Below are positions 20,137 through 30,044 of a stretch of 64,000 nucleotides of DNA, one piece after another. Within the stretch, counting starts at the first letter, position 1; the number at the start of each line of letters is the position of its first letter. The position numbers were made by a program, and so were the translations under genes. Under the pieces are notes generated by a model. The model worked only from the letters and a program-made list of their open reading frames with translations, searched no databases and was not told the DNA's origin. The DNA comes from Pedobacter sp. (GTDB lineage Bacteria > Bacteroidota > Bacteroidia > Sphingobacteriales > Sphingobacteriaceae). Where the stretch lies: the NCBI GenBank assembly GCA_031119475.1, contig JAVHXV010000007.1:124001-188000 (forward strand). The letters are read 5' to 3'.

Positions 20137-21240
20137 ATGAATAATTTTCCCAAAATTATCATATCTGGAGGTGGCACAGGCGGGCATATTTTTCCCGCCG
20201 TGGCCATTGCCAATGCACTAAAGCGCATTTCGCCAAATTGCGAAATTCTTTTTGTGGGTGCCTTGGGCAGAATGGAAATGGAAAAAGTTCCGGCGGCAGG
20301 ATATAAAATTGTTGGATTAAAGATCAGTGGGATTCAAAGGGGCTCGATACTGAAAAATCTAAGCCTCCCTTTCAAAGTGATCGGAAGCATCCGTAAGGCC
20401 ATGCAGATCCTGACAGAATTTAAGCCAGATGCGGTAGTTGGGGTGGGGGGCTATGCTTCAGGTCCGTTATTGTATGCAGCATCACTAAAAGGCATTCCTT
20501 ACCTTATTCAGGAACAAAACTCATACGCGGGCATGACCAACAAGTTTTTGGGAAAGAATGCGGTAAAGGTTTGTGTAGCTTTTGATGGGATGGAACAGTT
20601 TTTTCCTGCCCATAAATTGCTAAAAACTGGCAACCCCGTTAGAAAAAATGTAATCGATATCAAAGATAAGCGTTCAGTTGGTGCAACAACCTTGAATTTG
20701 GATCCAGTAAAACGGACAATTTTGGTTACAGGAGGAAGCCTGGGCGCAGGGACCTTGAATAAAAGCATTGAAAAACATTTGCCAGACCTGTTGGAACGAG
20801 ATGTGCAGGTAGTCTGGCAAACTGGTAAATATTATTATCAGGGCATTATCGAAAGATTAGGTGTAGACCATCATCCGAACATTAAGATCCTAGAGTTTCT
20901 TAATCATATGGATCTGGCCTATGCGGCGGCTGATTTGATTATTTCCAGGGCAGGAGCAGGTACGATAGCCGAACTTTGCTTCATTGAAAAGCCGGTGATC
21001 CTGGTGCCATCGCCAAACGTAGCTGAAGATCACCAGACCCAAAATGCATTGGCCCTGGTTAAAAATGATGCAGCCATAATAATCAAGGATTCATCGGCAG
21101 TTGATACGCTCGTCGCTGAAGCCTTGAAGTTGCTCGACAACCCCGAGCGATGCGAGAAATTAAGCCACAATATCGGTCAAATGGCCATGGAGGATGCAGA
21201 TATGGTGATTGCAGAAGAAGTGTTGAAGCTGATAGGCTAG
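20137..21240 (+). CDS. murG: UDP-N-acetylglucosamine--N-acetylmuramyl-(pentapeptide) pyrophosphoryl-undecaprenol GlcNAc transferase
   Basis: IIISGGGTGGHIFPAVAIANAL; GGSLGA; ISRAGAGTIAEL. ATG 20137 preferred over ORF-track start 20116. Confidence 0.95.
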   Translation: MNNFPKIIISGGGTGGHIFPAVAIANALKRISPNCEILFVGALGRMEMEKVPAAGYKIVGLKISGIQRGSILKNLSLPFKVIGSIRKAMQILTEFKPDAVVGVGGYASGPLLYAASLKGIPYLIQEQNSYAGMTNKFLGKNAVKVCVAFDGMEQFFPAHKLLKTGNPVRKNVIDIKDKRSVGATTLNLDPVKRTILVTGGSLGAGTLNKSIEKHLPDLLERDVQVVWQTGKYYYQGIIERLGVDHHPNIKILEFLNHMDLAYAAADLIISRAGAGTIAELCFIEKPVILVPSPNVAEDHQTQNALALVKNDAAIIIKDSSAVDTLVAEALKLLDNPERCEKLSHNIGQMAMEDADMVIAEEVLKLIG

Positions 21241-21331
21241 AGCATAGGAATAAAGAGCAAGAAATAAAGAGAAGTTTAAAGATAGAAAAACAATATCGGT
21301 GTAATCAAATAAAATCGGTGTAATCATCAGT

Positions 21332-22684
21332 ATGGAATTAAGTAAAATAAACAGAGTGTATTTCGTTGGGATCGGAGGGATCGGAATGAGCGCGCTTGCA
21401 CGTTATTTTGCGAAACGTGGGGTGGTGGTGTGTGGCTATGATAAAACGCGGACCAACCTCACCATTGCTCTGGAAAGAGAAGGGATCTTGATTACTTACT
21501 TGGATGAAGAATCGGCAATTTCAGTTTGTTTTCATGAGAACCACGACGATACATTAGTGGTTTATACACCTGCCATTCCAAAGGATTCAAAAATTCTTCA
21601 GCACTTCAAAAATAAAGGTTTTAGCCTTAAAAAACGATCCGAGGTGCTTGGGATTATCAGTGAAGGCATGTATTGCATCGCGGTAGCGGGCACGCATGGT
21701 AAAACAACAACTTCTTCGATGATCGCACATCTGCTCACTGATACCGGCTTTGGTTGTACCGCCTTTTTGGGAGGAATTACCACCAATTATGACAGCAATG
21801 TGCTATTCGGCAAAAATAATGTCGTGGTGGTAGAAGCTGATGAATATGACCGTTCCTTTCTTACCCTGCATCCAGATGTGGCCGTGATCACCGCTATGGA
21901 TGCAGATCACCTGGACATTTATGGCGATGAAAGCCAGCTACACGAATCTTTCCAGCTATTTGCTGAACAATTGAAGACCGAAGGAAAGATCTTTGTAAAA
22001 GATGGCCTTCCCATCCATGGCATCAGTTATAGTGCCAACGCAGGCTCGGCCATACGGGCCACAGCGATAAGGGTGGAAAACGGAAATTTTGTTTTCGATT
22101 TTGAAGATGGAAGAAATGTGATCAAAGGACTTTGCCTTTGCATGCCGGGCAGGCACAATGTCGAAAATGCAGTTGCGGCCATCGGCGTAGCGTTGAGCTT
22201 GGGAATCCATCAGAAAAGCATTAAAGCCGCATTGGCCACCTTTAAGGGTGTAAAACGGAGATTTGAAACACAGGTTAAAACGCCATCGCATATTTATATT
22301 GACGATTATGCGCATCACCCTGAAGAATTGAGGGCATGTTTTGATGCGGTGCGACAACTTTATCCAGAACGTAAGCTGACTGTTGCCTTCCAGCCACACC
22401 TCTTTACAAGGACCCGTGATTTTGCAAAAGAATTTGCAGCTGTTTTAAGCACAGCTGATGAAGTACTGCTGCTGGACATCTATCCGGCAAGGGAACTGCC
22501 AATCGAGGGCGTAGATTCGCAAATGCTGCTAGACCTAATCAGCATAAAGGAGAAAAAACGCTGCAGACTGGACACACTTGCAGATCTTATTAAGCAAAAT
22601 AAACCTGAACTGCTATTAACAGTAGGGGCAGGAGACATTGATACCATGGTTGAACCTTTAAAAAATATATTGGCACATGCTTAA
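21332..22684 (+). CDS. murC: UDP-N-acetylmuramate--L-alanine ligase
   Basis: VYFVGIGGIGMSALA, VAGTHGKTTTSSM, DDYAHHPEELRA. Confidence 0.95.
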   Translation: MELSKINRVYFVGIGGIGMSALARYFAKRGVVVCGYDKTRTNLTIALEREGILITYLDEESAISVCFHENHDDTLVVYTPAIPKDSKILQHFKNKGFSLKKRSEVLGIISEGMYCIAVAGTHGKTTTSSMIAHLLTDTGFGCTAFLGGITTNYDSNVLFGKNNVVVVEADEYDRSFLTLHPDVAVITAMDADHLDIYGDESQLHESFQLFAEQLKTEGKIFVKDGLPIHGISYSANAGSAIRATAIRVENGNFVFDFEDGRNVIKGLCLCMPGRHNVENAVAAIGVALSLGIHQKSIKAALATFKGVKRRFETQVKTPSHIYIDDYAHHPEELRACFDAVRQLYPERKLTVAFQPHLFTRTRDFAKEFAAVLSTADEVLLLDIYPARELPIEGVDSQMLLDLISIKEKKRCRLDTLADLIKQNKPELLLTVGAGDIDTMVEPLKNILAHA

Positions 22685-23804
22685 AAGGATCAATTGGAAA
22701 GCAATTTTGAAGGGACTGGCCTGGTTGACATGCCTCGCTGGTGTGGTGGTGCTCATGAGTTTCATTACCCTTAAAAAGCATGAGGTGAAGTGTGCAAATG
22801 TCAGGATCATGATCCCTGGTGCCGATAATTTTATTGAGCGTGAAGAAATTGATGCCATCCTGAAACAAGGCCATGGTGAGCTGATCGGAAGAACCTTGGA
22901 CCAGATCAATATCCACGCAATTGAAGCTTCGCTAAAAGCAAATCCTTATATCGCTTTTGCAAAGGTCTACGCCGACATGGATGGGATCATCAACATCGAA
23001 ATCAAACAAAGGCAGCCCGTATTGCGCATATTGAATGCTGGAGGTCAAGATTATTATATCGATAGCAAAGGATTGAAAATGCCAATGTCGCCGAATTTTA
23101 CAGCCGACGTACTGGTGGCCAATGGCAACATTTTGGAGGGGTTTGGAGGGAAAGTCGATACCCTGCTGACCCCACTAGCGGCAGATCTATATAAGACGGC
23201 ACTGTTCCTCAAAAAAGATACCTTGTGGGATGCGCAGATTGAGCAGATTTTTGTGACTGATAACCTGGATATCGAACTGATCCCTCGTGTTGGAAACCAG
23301 CGCATCATTTTGGGAAATGCAGATTCGCTCGACACAAAAATGAACAACCTATTGGCATTTTACAAACAGGCCATGCCGCTTGTCGGATGGTCTGCTTATA
23401 AGACCATCAATTTAAAATATATCAACCAGATTGTCTGTGAAAAGTATGACTCACTGGCAGTGGCCAAAGCGATCGTGAGCAAGATGCCTGATAGCACTAC
23501 GACAGCCAAATCAGTTGATTCTGTAGTTAAGGCTACCATACAGGAGGAAATTAAAAAGGCAATTGCGAATGGCGGCGACGACAAACCGAAACCGGCATCA
23601 ACACCTGCAAAAGGAGTAGTAAAGGAAAAAACGACACCCAAAGCAGTACCTGTTGCCAAACAACCAGCTATGCCGGTTAAATCTGGCACAGCCAATACAG
23701 CAGCAGCTAAGGGAAAATCAACAACACAGCAAACAGATACCAAAGTTTCTCCGCCGAAGGCAGGGAAGCCAGTGAAAAACAATAATAAAACTCAACAAAA
23801 TTAG
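22677..23804 (+). CDS. ftsQ: Cell division protein FtsQ-like with Lys/Ala/Pro-rich C-terminal tail
   Basis: N-terminal TM, POTRA-like region (IMIPGADNFIEREEIDAILKQ), position between murC and ftsA. Confidence 0.85.
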   Translation: MLKRINWKAILKGLAWLTCLAGVVVLMSFITLKKHEVKCANVRIMIPGADNFIEREEIDAILKQGHGELIGRTLDQINIHAIEASLKANPYIAFAKVYADMDGIINIEIKQRQPVLRILNAGGQDYYIDSKGLKMPMSPNFTADVLVANGNILEGFGGKVDTLLTPLAADLYKTALFLKKDTLWDAQIEQIFVTDNLDIELIPRVGNQRIILGNADSLDTKMNNLLAFYKQAMPLVGWSAYKTINLKYINQIVCEKYDSLAVAKAIVSKMPDSTTTAKSVDSVVKATIQEEIKKAIANGGDDKPKPASTPAKGVVKEKTTPKAVPVAKQPAMPVKSGTANTAAAKGKSTTQQTDTKVSPPKAGKPVKNNNKTQQN

Positions 23805-23810
23805 ATCGTT

Positions 23811-25166
23811 ATGGGCAAAGAACAAACTAACCACCAATCGCCAATCGTAGTAGGATTGGATATCGGTACAACCAAAATCTGCGTAATCGTAGGGCGCAGG
23901 ACACAGCACGATAAGATAGAGGTCTTAGGAATTGGAAAAGCCGAATCGGCGGGCGTAACGCGCGGTGTGGTTTCCAATATCCAAAAAACGGTTCAGGGCA
24001 TTTCAGCAGCTGTGGAGCTGGCAAGCAGCCAATCTAATGTCGAAATCCGTGTTGTCAATGTAGGCATTGCCGGCCAACACATCAAAAGCCTGCAACACCG
24101 TGGCATTTTGACGCGTAGGGACATGAACAATGAAATCAGTAAAAAAGACATCGATAAATTGATCGATGACATGTTTAAGCTGGTCATGCCCCCAGGTGAA
24201 GAAATTATCCATGTGCTCCCTCAGGAGTTTACCATAGATAATGAGCCTGGCATCAAAGATCCGATCGGTATGGCCGGGGTGCGCCTGGAAGCTAATTTCC
24301 ATATCATATCCGGACAGGTTACCGCTGTGAAGAACATCATGCGCTGCGTGACCAACGCCGGTCTGCAAACGCAGGAATTGATCTTAGAGCCATTGGCTTC
24401 CTCTGAATCGGTGTTGAGCGATGAAGAAAAAGAAGCTGGTGTATGCCTGGTCGATATTGGGGGAGGTACCACAGATATTGCCATTTTCCATGAAGGGATC
24501 ATTCGCCATACAGCAGTTATTCCATTTGGAGGAAATAGTGTGACCGAAGACATCAGAGAAGGCTGCTCTGTGATGAGAAACCAGGCAGAACTGTTAAAAA
24601 CACGCTTTGGTTCCGCATTGGCAGAAGAAAACAAAGAAAACGAGATCATCTGCGTACCAGGTCTCCGTGGCCGTGAGCCAAAAGAAATTTCAGTTAAAAA
24701 CCTTGCTTACGTTATCCAGGCCCGTATGGAAGAAATCGTTGAGCACGTTTATTACGAAATCAAGTCTTCAGGCTATGAGAAAAAACTCATTGGAGGCGTT
24801 GTCATTACCGGTGGTGGGGCCTTGCTCAAACACCTCAACCAACTTGTTGAATACGTAACTGGATTGGATTGCCGTGTAGGTTATCCAAATGAGCACCTTT
24901 CCAAATATGAGGAAATGCCTAAAACCATCTACGACGATCTTAAGAGCCCAATGTATGCCACCAGTGTTGGTCTATTGATCAAAGGGATCCAAAAGGCTGA
25001 AGAACTGTTGGAGGAAATGAAGCAGCCAGGTGTATTTGTTGAAAAACCTACTGTCGCCAAAGAAAAGGTGAAACGTGCAGGCCTATTTGATAAGTTGTTG
25101 AAAAAAACAAGCGAGTTTATCAAAGACGACATGAACGTAAGCGATGAAGATTATATAAAACCGTAA
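23811..25166 (+). CDS. ftsA: Cell division protein FtsA
   Basis: VVGLDIGTTKICVIVG, VCLVDIGGGTTDIAIF, GGVVITGGGALLKHL. Confidence 0.95.
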   Translation: MGKEQTNHQSPIVVGLDIGTTKICVIVGRRTQHDKIEVLGIGKAESAGVTRGVVSNIQKTVQGISAAVELASSQSNVEIRVVNVGIAGQHIKSLQHRGILTRRDMNNEISKKDIDKLIDDMFKLVMPPGEEIIHVLPQEFTIDNEPGIKDPIGMAGVRLEANFHIISGQVTAVKNIMRCVTNAGLQTQELILEPLASSESVLSDEEKEAGVCLVDIGGGTTDIAIFHEGIIRHTAVIPFGGNSVTEDIREGCSVMRNQAELLKTRFGSALAEENKENEIICVPGLRGREPKEISVKNLAYVIQARMEEIVEHVYYEIKSSGYEKKLIGGVVITGGGALLKHLNQLVEYVTGLDCRVGYPNEHLSKYEEMPKTIYDDLKSPMYATSVGLLIKGIQKAEELLEEMKQPGVFVEKPTVAKEKVKRAGLFDKLLKKTSEFIKDDMNVSDEDYIKP

Positions 25167-25179
25167 TATTTTTCCACAA

Positions 25180-25224
25180 AACAGGAATTTTCCACATTAT
25201 TAACAGTTGTGGAAAACCCCTGTT
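25180..25224. promoter_or_regulatory. Imperfect inverted repeat in the ftsA-ftsZ intergenic region containing TTTTCCACA/TGTGGAAAA
   Basis: Arms AACAGGAATTTTCCACA (25180-25196) and TGTGGAAAACCCCTGTT (25208-25224) pair with two mismatches; a further TTTTCCACA lies at 25170-25178. Confidence 0.6.
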
Positions 25225-25295
25225 AAAAAAGTGTTAATATTACAAAAGAGATGAACAGCAATTTTTAGATTTTTAAACAACTGATTCATAACGAT

Positions 25296-26954
25296 ATGAA
25301 GTTCGAAATGTTAAAGGATAAGTCATCGATCATCAAAGTAATTGGTGTAGGCGGTGGCGGAGGTAATGCGGTAAACCACATGTACCGTCAGGGAATCACA
25401 GGCGTTGATTTTATCATCTGTAATACCGATGCGCAGGCATTGGAATTTAGCCCGATCCCGAACAAGGTACAGTTGGGTTCGAGCTTGACCGAGGGGATGG
25501 GAGCTGGATCAATTCCCGAAGTGGGCAAAAACTCGGCAATAGAAAATATAGACGACATTAAAGCAATGTTGGGTAGCACAACGAAAATGCTCTTTATCAC
25601 GGCCGGAATGGGTGGTGGTACAGGAACAGGCGCCAGCCCGATCATTGCCCAGGCCGCTAAAGAACTTGATATTTTAACTGTGGCCATTATCACCACGCCA
25701 TTTGCTTTTGAAGGCAAGCGTAGAAAAATGCAGGCAGATGATGGTCTGGACGAGCTCAAAAAATACGTAGATTCCTATCTGGTGATCTCAAACGATCGCT
25801 TGCGAGAAATTTTTGGAAACCTGACCTTGGGATCGGCCTTTGCCCAAGCAGATGATATTTTGACCACCGCTGCCAAAGGCATTGCTGAAATCATCACCGT
25901 TCCAGGATACATCAACGTTGATTTTAAAGATGTGCGTACGGTCATGAAGGATAGTGGGGTTTCGATCATGGGCAGCTATGCCGCATCTGGCGAAAACCGT
26001 GCACTGGCTGCTGTAGAGGGCGCATTGGCCTCGCCATTGTTAAAGGATAATGAAATCGAAGGCGCAAGATATATCTTGTTGAACATCAGTTCAGGTGTGC
26101 GCGAAGTAACGATGGACGAAGTAACCATCATCACCGATTACATCCAGGATAAAGCGGGCCTGTCTGCAGACCTGATCTGGGGTAACTGCATCGATGAAAG
26201 TTTGGAAGACAAATTATCGGTAACGATTATTGCAACAGGCTTCCAGACCACAGAACAGCGTGCAAAAGACAAGCAGAACATCAAAAAAATCTCTCTGCTC
26301 ACTCCAGAAGAAGCACCATTGGTGAAACCGGTTGAACCGATCAACTCTTTCATCCAGGCAAAACCTGAAGAAATTAGCGAAGAGCCGACCCTGAAAGTGC
26401 AGGAAGAGCCAAAGCAGTCTGATCTTTTTGGTGACCTTTTCAACATCAATAGAACAACAACACCAGAGGCGCAGGCTGAAACACCAGTGGTGCACCACTT
26501 GGTAGAAGAAACCCCTATACAGGAAACCCCTCAGGAAGCAAACTTCGAATTTGAGGTAAAGGTTGCCGAAACAGAATTTGTATTCGAAACACCAATTGCT
26601 CAGTTTGAAGTAGAAGAAATCACTGAAGAAGTAGTGGAAGAAGTTGCTGCACCTGTAGTACAAATGACAGAAATTGGCCTTGATGACGATAAAAATGACG
26701 AGTCGATCGAAGATCAATTGAGGAAATCAAAAGAACGCATCTTAAGGCTGAAAGACTTGAGCATGAAATTGCGTACCACTAACGGCCTGCAAGAACTCGA
26801 AAACGAACCTGCCTATAAACGCAAACAGATGCAATTGCAACAGGTTCAGCATTCTTCAGAGTCACAGGTTTCCAGGTTTACCCTGAGCAACGACGAAGAT
26901 GGCACGACAGAAATCAGGCCTAACAATTCGTTCCTGCACGACAATGTAGATTAA
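25296..26954 (+). CDS. ftsZ: Cell division protein FtsZ with long acidic C-terminal linker
   Basis: Tubulin signature GGGTGTGASPIIAQ; MGSYAASGENRA; Glu-rich linker after the GTPase core. Confidence 0.97.
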   Translation: MKFEMLKDKSSIIKVIGVGGGGGNAVNHMYRQGITGVDFIICNTDAQALEFSPIPNKVQLGSSLTEGMGAGSIPEVGKNSAIENIDDIKAMLGSTTKMLFITAGMGGGTGTGASPIIAQAAKELDILTVAIITTPFAFEGKRRKMQADDGLDELKKYVDSYLVISNDRLREIFGNLTLGSAFAQADDILTTAAKGIAEIITVPGYINVDFKDVRTVMKDSGVSIMGSYAASGENRALAAVEGALASPLLKDNEIEGARYILLNISSGVREVTMDEVTIITDYIQDKAGLSADLIWGNCIDESLEDKLSVTIIATGFQTTEQRAKDKQNIKKISLLTPEEAPLVKPVEPINSFIQAKPEEISEEPTLKVQEEPKQSDLFGDLFNINRTTTPEAQAETPVVHHLVEETPIQETPQEANFEFEVKVAETEFVFETPIAQFEVEEITEEVVEEVAAPVVQMTEIGLDDDKNDESIEDQLRKSKERILRLKDLSMKLRTTNGLQELENEPAYKRKQMQLQQVQHSSESQVSRFTLSNDEDGTTEIRPNNSFLHDNVD

Positions 26955-27000
26955 ACGTTTAAAGCGATTAGCGAGACTGCTGACAATATGACCACTGAAG

Positions 27001-27035
27001 AAACCTCGATGATTTAATTTGTCGAGGTTTTTTAA
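27001..27035 (+). terminator. Candidate intrinsic terminator after ftsZ
   Basis: AAACCTCGA...TCGAGGTTTTTT. Confidence 0.8.
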
Positions 27036-27138
27036 TTTCGAATGTGCCAGACGCCCCACGCCAAACGCAACGCTTGTTTAATACCTATTTTAACATTAAA
27101 TTTGCAAAATTATAATTACATCACTAAAATAATAGACA

Positions 27139-28383
27139 TTGGATATTTTCGATAAAGTTGCGAAGCGGATGGGCCCATTGGGGCAGCACCAAAAATGGTC
27201 TCATGGTTATTTTTCTTTTCCGAGGTTAGAAGGAGAGATTGCACCGCACATGAAATTTAGGGGCAAGGAATTATTGGTGTGGAGCCTGAACAATTATCTT
27301 GGGCTGGCCAACCATCCAGAGGTACGCAAGGCGGATGAACAAGGTGCTGCAGACTTTGGAATGGCCTATCCAATGGGTGCCCGTATGATGTCTGGCAATT
27401 CTACATACCATGAACAATTGGAGCAGGAATTAGCGGCCTTTGTAGGCAAGGAAGATTCATTTGTACTCAATTACGGCTACCAGGGAATGGTTTCTATTAT
27501 CGATGCCTTACTGGACCGTAATGATGTTGTAGTGTATGATGGCGAATCCCATGCCTGTATTGTGGACGGCCTAAGACTGCACATGGGCAAAAGATTTGTG
27601 TACAAGCACAACAATATCGATGATTGTAAAAAACAATTGGAGCGTGCCACCAAACTTGTAGAACAGACAGGCGGAGGTATTTTGGTCATTACTGAGGGTG
27701 TTTTCGGCATGTCTGGCGCCCAGGGCAAACTGAAAGAAATCATCGACCTTAAAAGCGAATATAAGTTTAGGTTGCTCATCGACGATGCACATGGTTTTGG
27801 CACGATGGGCCCGACAGGAGCTGGTACCCACGAAGCGCAAAATTGTATCGATGGTGTAGACGTATATTTTGGGACATTTGCCAAATCAATGGCAGGTATT
27901 GGTGGTTTTGTAGCTTCGACCACAGAATTGACCAATTATTTCAGGTATAACCTGCGTTCACAGACTTTTGCCAAAGCATTGCCTATGCCAATGGTCATTG
28001 GTTTGTTGAAACGTTTAGAACTGCTTAAAAATAATCCAGAACTCAGGGAAAAACTATGGAAGGTAGCGACCACCTTGCAAAAGGGCCTGCGTGAGCGTGG
28101 TTTTGATCTTGGTGTAACAGATACTGTAGTTACCCCTGTATTTTTGAAAGGAGAGCTATTGGAAGCGACTGCATTGACGATGGACCTGCGCGAAAATTAT
28201 GGTATCTTCTGTTCAATCGTGGTTTATCCAGTGATCCCCAAAGGAATGATCGAACTAAGACTGATCCCAACAGCCGTGCATACCATGGAAGACGTACAAC
28301 GAACGTTGGACGCATTTAGCGAAGTGGCTGAAAAACTCCAGAACGGCCACTATAAGGAAGCTAAAATTCCAGTAACCCAATAA
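27139..28383 (+). CDS. PLP-dependent alpha-oxoamine synthase family enzyme (KBL/8-amino-7-oxononanoate synthase/serine palmitoyltransferase-like)
   Basis: LLVWSLNNYLGLANHPEV, YDGESHACIVDG, LIDDAHGFGTMGPTG, GTFAKSMAGIGGF (PLP Lys). Confidence 0.85.
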   Translation: MDIFDKVAKRMGPLGQHQKWSHGYFSFPRLEGEIAPHMKFRGKELLVWSLNNYLGLANHPEVRKADEQGAADFGMAYPMGARMMSGNSTYHEQLEQELAAFVGKEDSFVLNYGYQGMVSIIDALLDRNDVVVYDGESHACIVDGLRLHMGKRFVYKHNNIDDCKKQLERATKLVEQTGGGILVITEGVFGMSGAQGKLKEIIDLKSEYKFRLLIDDAHGFGTMGPTGAGTHEAQNCIDGVDVYFGTFAKSMAGIGGFVASTTELTNYFRYNLRSQTFAKALPMPMVIGLLKRLELLKNNPELREKLWKVATTLQKGLRERGFDLGVTDTVVTPVFLKGELLEATALTMDLRENYGIFCSIVVYPVIPKGMIELRLIPTAVHTMEDVQRTLDAFSEVAEKLQNGHYKEAKIPVTQ

Positions 28384-28392
28384 AATAGAAAA

Positions 28393-28427
28393 GATGCCCT
28401 TACAATACTGTTAAGGGCATTTTTATT
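28393..28427 (+). terminator. Candidate intrinsic terminator
   Basis: ATGCCCTTACA..TGTTAAGGGCATTTTT. Confidence 0.8.
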
Positions 28428-28637
28428 TAGTTAAATATTTAATTATCTGTTAATCAGAGAGATAAGTAAATCTACCTAATGATCAGGTGTGTATAACCCA
28501 TTAAAATGTGGAAAAATACCGCTATATGACCCTTTTTTTATTGTTGCAAAAATTTTTTTATTTAAATAAACATCTTACTTTAGTATCTGAGTATTAATCA
28601 AAACCTTAAAAAAACTAAAAAAAGGAGTATTTAAAAA

Positions 28638-28814
28638 ATGAAAAAATTTAGCGACGTAAAAGCACTTGTGGCTTCTTTAGAGGCTGATGCAGACAAATTT
28701 TACAACAAAGCAAACAGTGCAGCTGGTACACGTGTACGTAAAGGCATGCAAGATCTTAAAAACCTAGCTCAAGCTATCCGTTTAGAGATCCAAGACACTA
28801 AAAACAAAAAATAG
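28638..28814 (+). CDS. Histone H1-like (Hc1 family) small basic DNA-binding protein, 58 aa
   Basis: Not in the ORF track. Hand translation: MKKFSDVKALVASLEADADKFYNKANSAAGTRVRKGMQDLKNLAQAIRLEIQDTKNKK*. Preceded by AAAGGAG. Confidence 0.85.
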   Translation: MKKFSDVKALVASLEADADKFYNKANSAAGTRVRKGMQDLKNLAQAIRLEIQDTKNKK

Positions 28815-28831
28815 TCGGAATTGACTGTAAG

Positions 28832-28864
28832 AAAAAAGCGCCACTAACCGAGGCGCTTTTTTTA
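28832..28864. terminator. Candidate bidirectional terminator between the Hc1-like gene and dapA
   Basis: AAAAAAGCGCC...GGCGCTTTTTTT with A and T tracts on both sides. Confidence 0.8.
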
Positions 28865-28879
28865 TGGAATGAATTTACC

Positions 28880-29758
28880 TTAGCCCAGTTTTTTAAGCTC
28901 TGCCGCTAAGCTTTCGTTCAGCCCGGTTGATGCCTTTACCAAAGGCAGCCTGACAACATCTTCGCAAATTCCCAATTGTTTCAACGTCGCTTTTACACCT
29001 GCGGGATTTCCTTCGGCAAACATCAATCTTGTAATCTCAAGCAAGCTTAAATGGCCCGGTAATGCAGCTGCAAAATCGCCTTGCAGACAAAGGTTGATCA
29101 CAGTTGACAGTTGCTTTGGCAGGGCATTTCCGATCACTGAAATTACGCCTACCGCCCCAATGGCAATCATGGGAAGCGCAATCGGGTCATCCCCAGAAAT
29201 CAATAAAAAATCTGATGGCTTATCTCTCATGATCTGATTGAACTGATCAAAGCTACCAGAGGCCTCTTTGGTGGCAATGATGTTCTTGAAATCATGTGCG
29301 AGCCTGCAGGTCGTTTCCGCACTCATGCTGCTGCCTGTCCGTCCCGGAACATTGTAGAGCATGATCGGTAAGGCACTCAACTCGCTCAAATATTTATAGT
29401 GCTGATAAATCCCCTCTTGTGTAGGCTTGCTGTAATAAGGGCTTACCGACAATACCGCACTGTAATGGTTGCTTTCAAATGTTTTGATCTCCTCTCCAAT
29501 CACACGGGTATCATTTCCGCCAATGCCTGCCATCAAGGGCAAGCGCCCGTTGTTAATTTCAGCGGTCAATTCCCACACCTTCTTCTTTTCCTCCTTGCTC
29601 AATGTGGCGGTTTCACCTGTGGTACCCAAAGATACCAGGTAATCTATTCCTCCATCTACCAAGTGATTGATCAATTTTTCCAATCCTTGATGATCTACTG
29701 TTCCGTCTGTTTTGAATGGTGTAACCAGGGCCACACCTGTGCCGTGAAATTTGTTCAT
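28880..29758 (-). CDS. dapA: 4-hydroxy-tetrahydrodipicolinate synthase
   Basis: FHGTGVALVTPFKTDGTVD, SLGTTGETATLSKEEK, YNVPGRTG, ATKEASGSFDQ. Confidence 0.95.
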   Translation of the reverse strand: MNKFHGTGVALVTPFKTDGTVDHQGLEKLINHLVDGGIDYLVSLGTTGETATLSKEEKKKVWELTAEINNGRLPLMAGIGGNDTRVIGEEIKTFESNHYSAVLSVSPYYSKPTQEGIYQHYKYLSELSALPIMLYNVPGRTGSSMSAETTCRLAHDFKNIIATKEASGSFDQFNQIMRDKPSDFLLISGDDPIALPMIAIGAVGVISVIGNALPKQLSTVINLCLQGDFAAALPGHLSLLEITRLMFAEGNPAGVKATLKQLGICEDVVRLPLVKASTGLNESLAAELKKLG

Positions 29759-30044
29759 AATTAAGTATCAAGTAGCGGGTATCAAGTCTAGACAAGATGC
29801 TTATTGGATGAAAAATCTAGCTTTAACGATTTTAAATGCAGTTTAGTCCAGTTAACCTGATTTACAAATGTAATGATTTGGCCAGTAGAAAAGTAAAATG
29901 GCAAATTAAAAAGTAAAAAAAAGCACCCACAGGCATCCTTTTTGGAAAAGCATAAAGCTCGAAGCATAAGTTCCAAGCGAAAAGCATCACGCTCAAAGTA
30001 AACAGGGAAAAACGCTTAATTGCCTATGCTACATATCTCGATAT

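Noticed and set aside
23396-23782. 128-aa minus-strand ORF inside ftsQ
   Set aside because: Antisense to the low-complexity tail; no independent start signals seen.
25170-25224. Chromosome origin candidate from DnaA-box-like sites
   Set aside because: Only three near-matches, no dnaA/dnaN neighbourhood or clear AT-rich unwinding region; treated as a possible operator only.
26214-26717. 167-aa minus-strand ORF inside ftsZ
   Set aside because: Antisense to the Glu-rich linker; Phe/Cys-rich composition is the complement of GAA/GAG codons.
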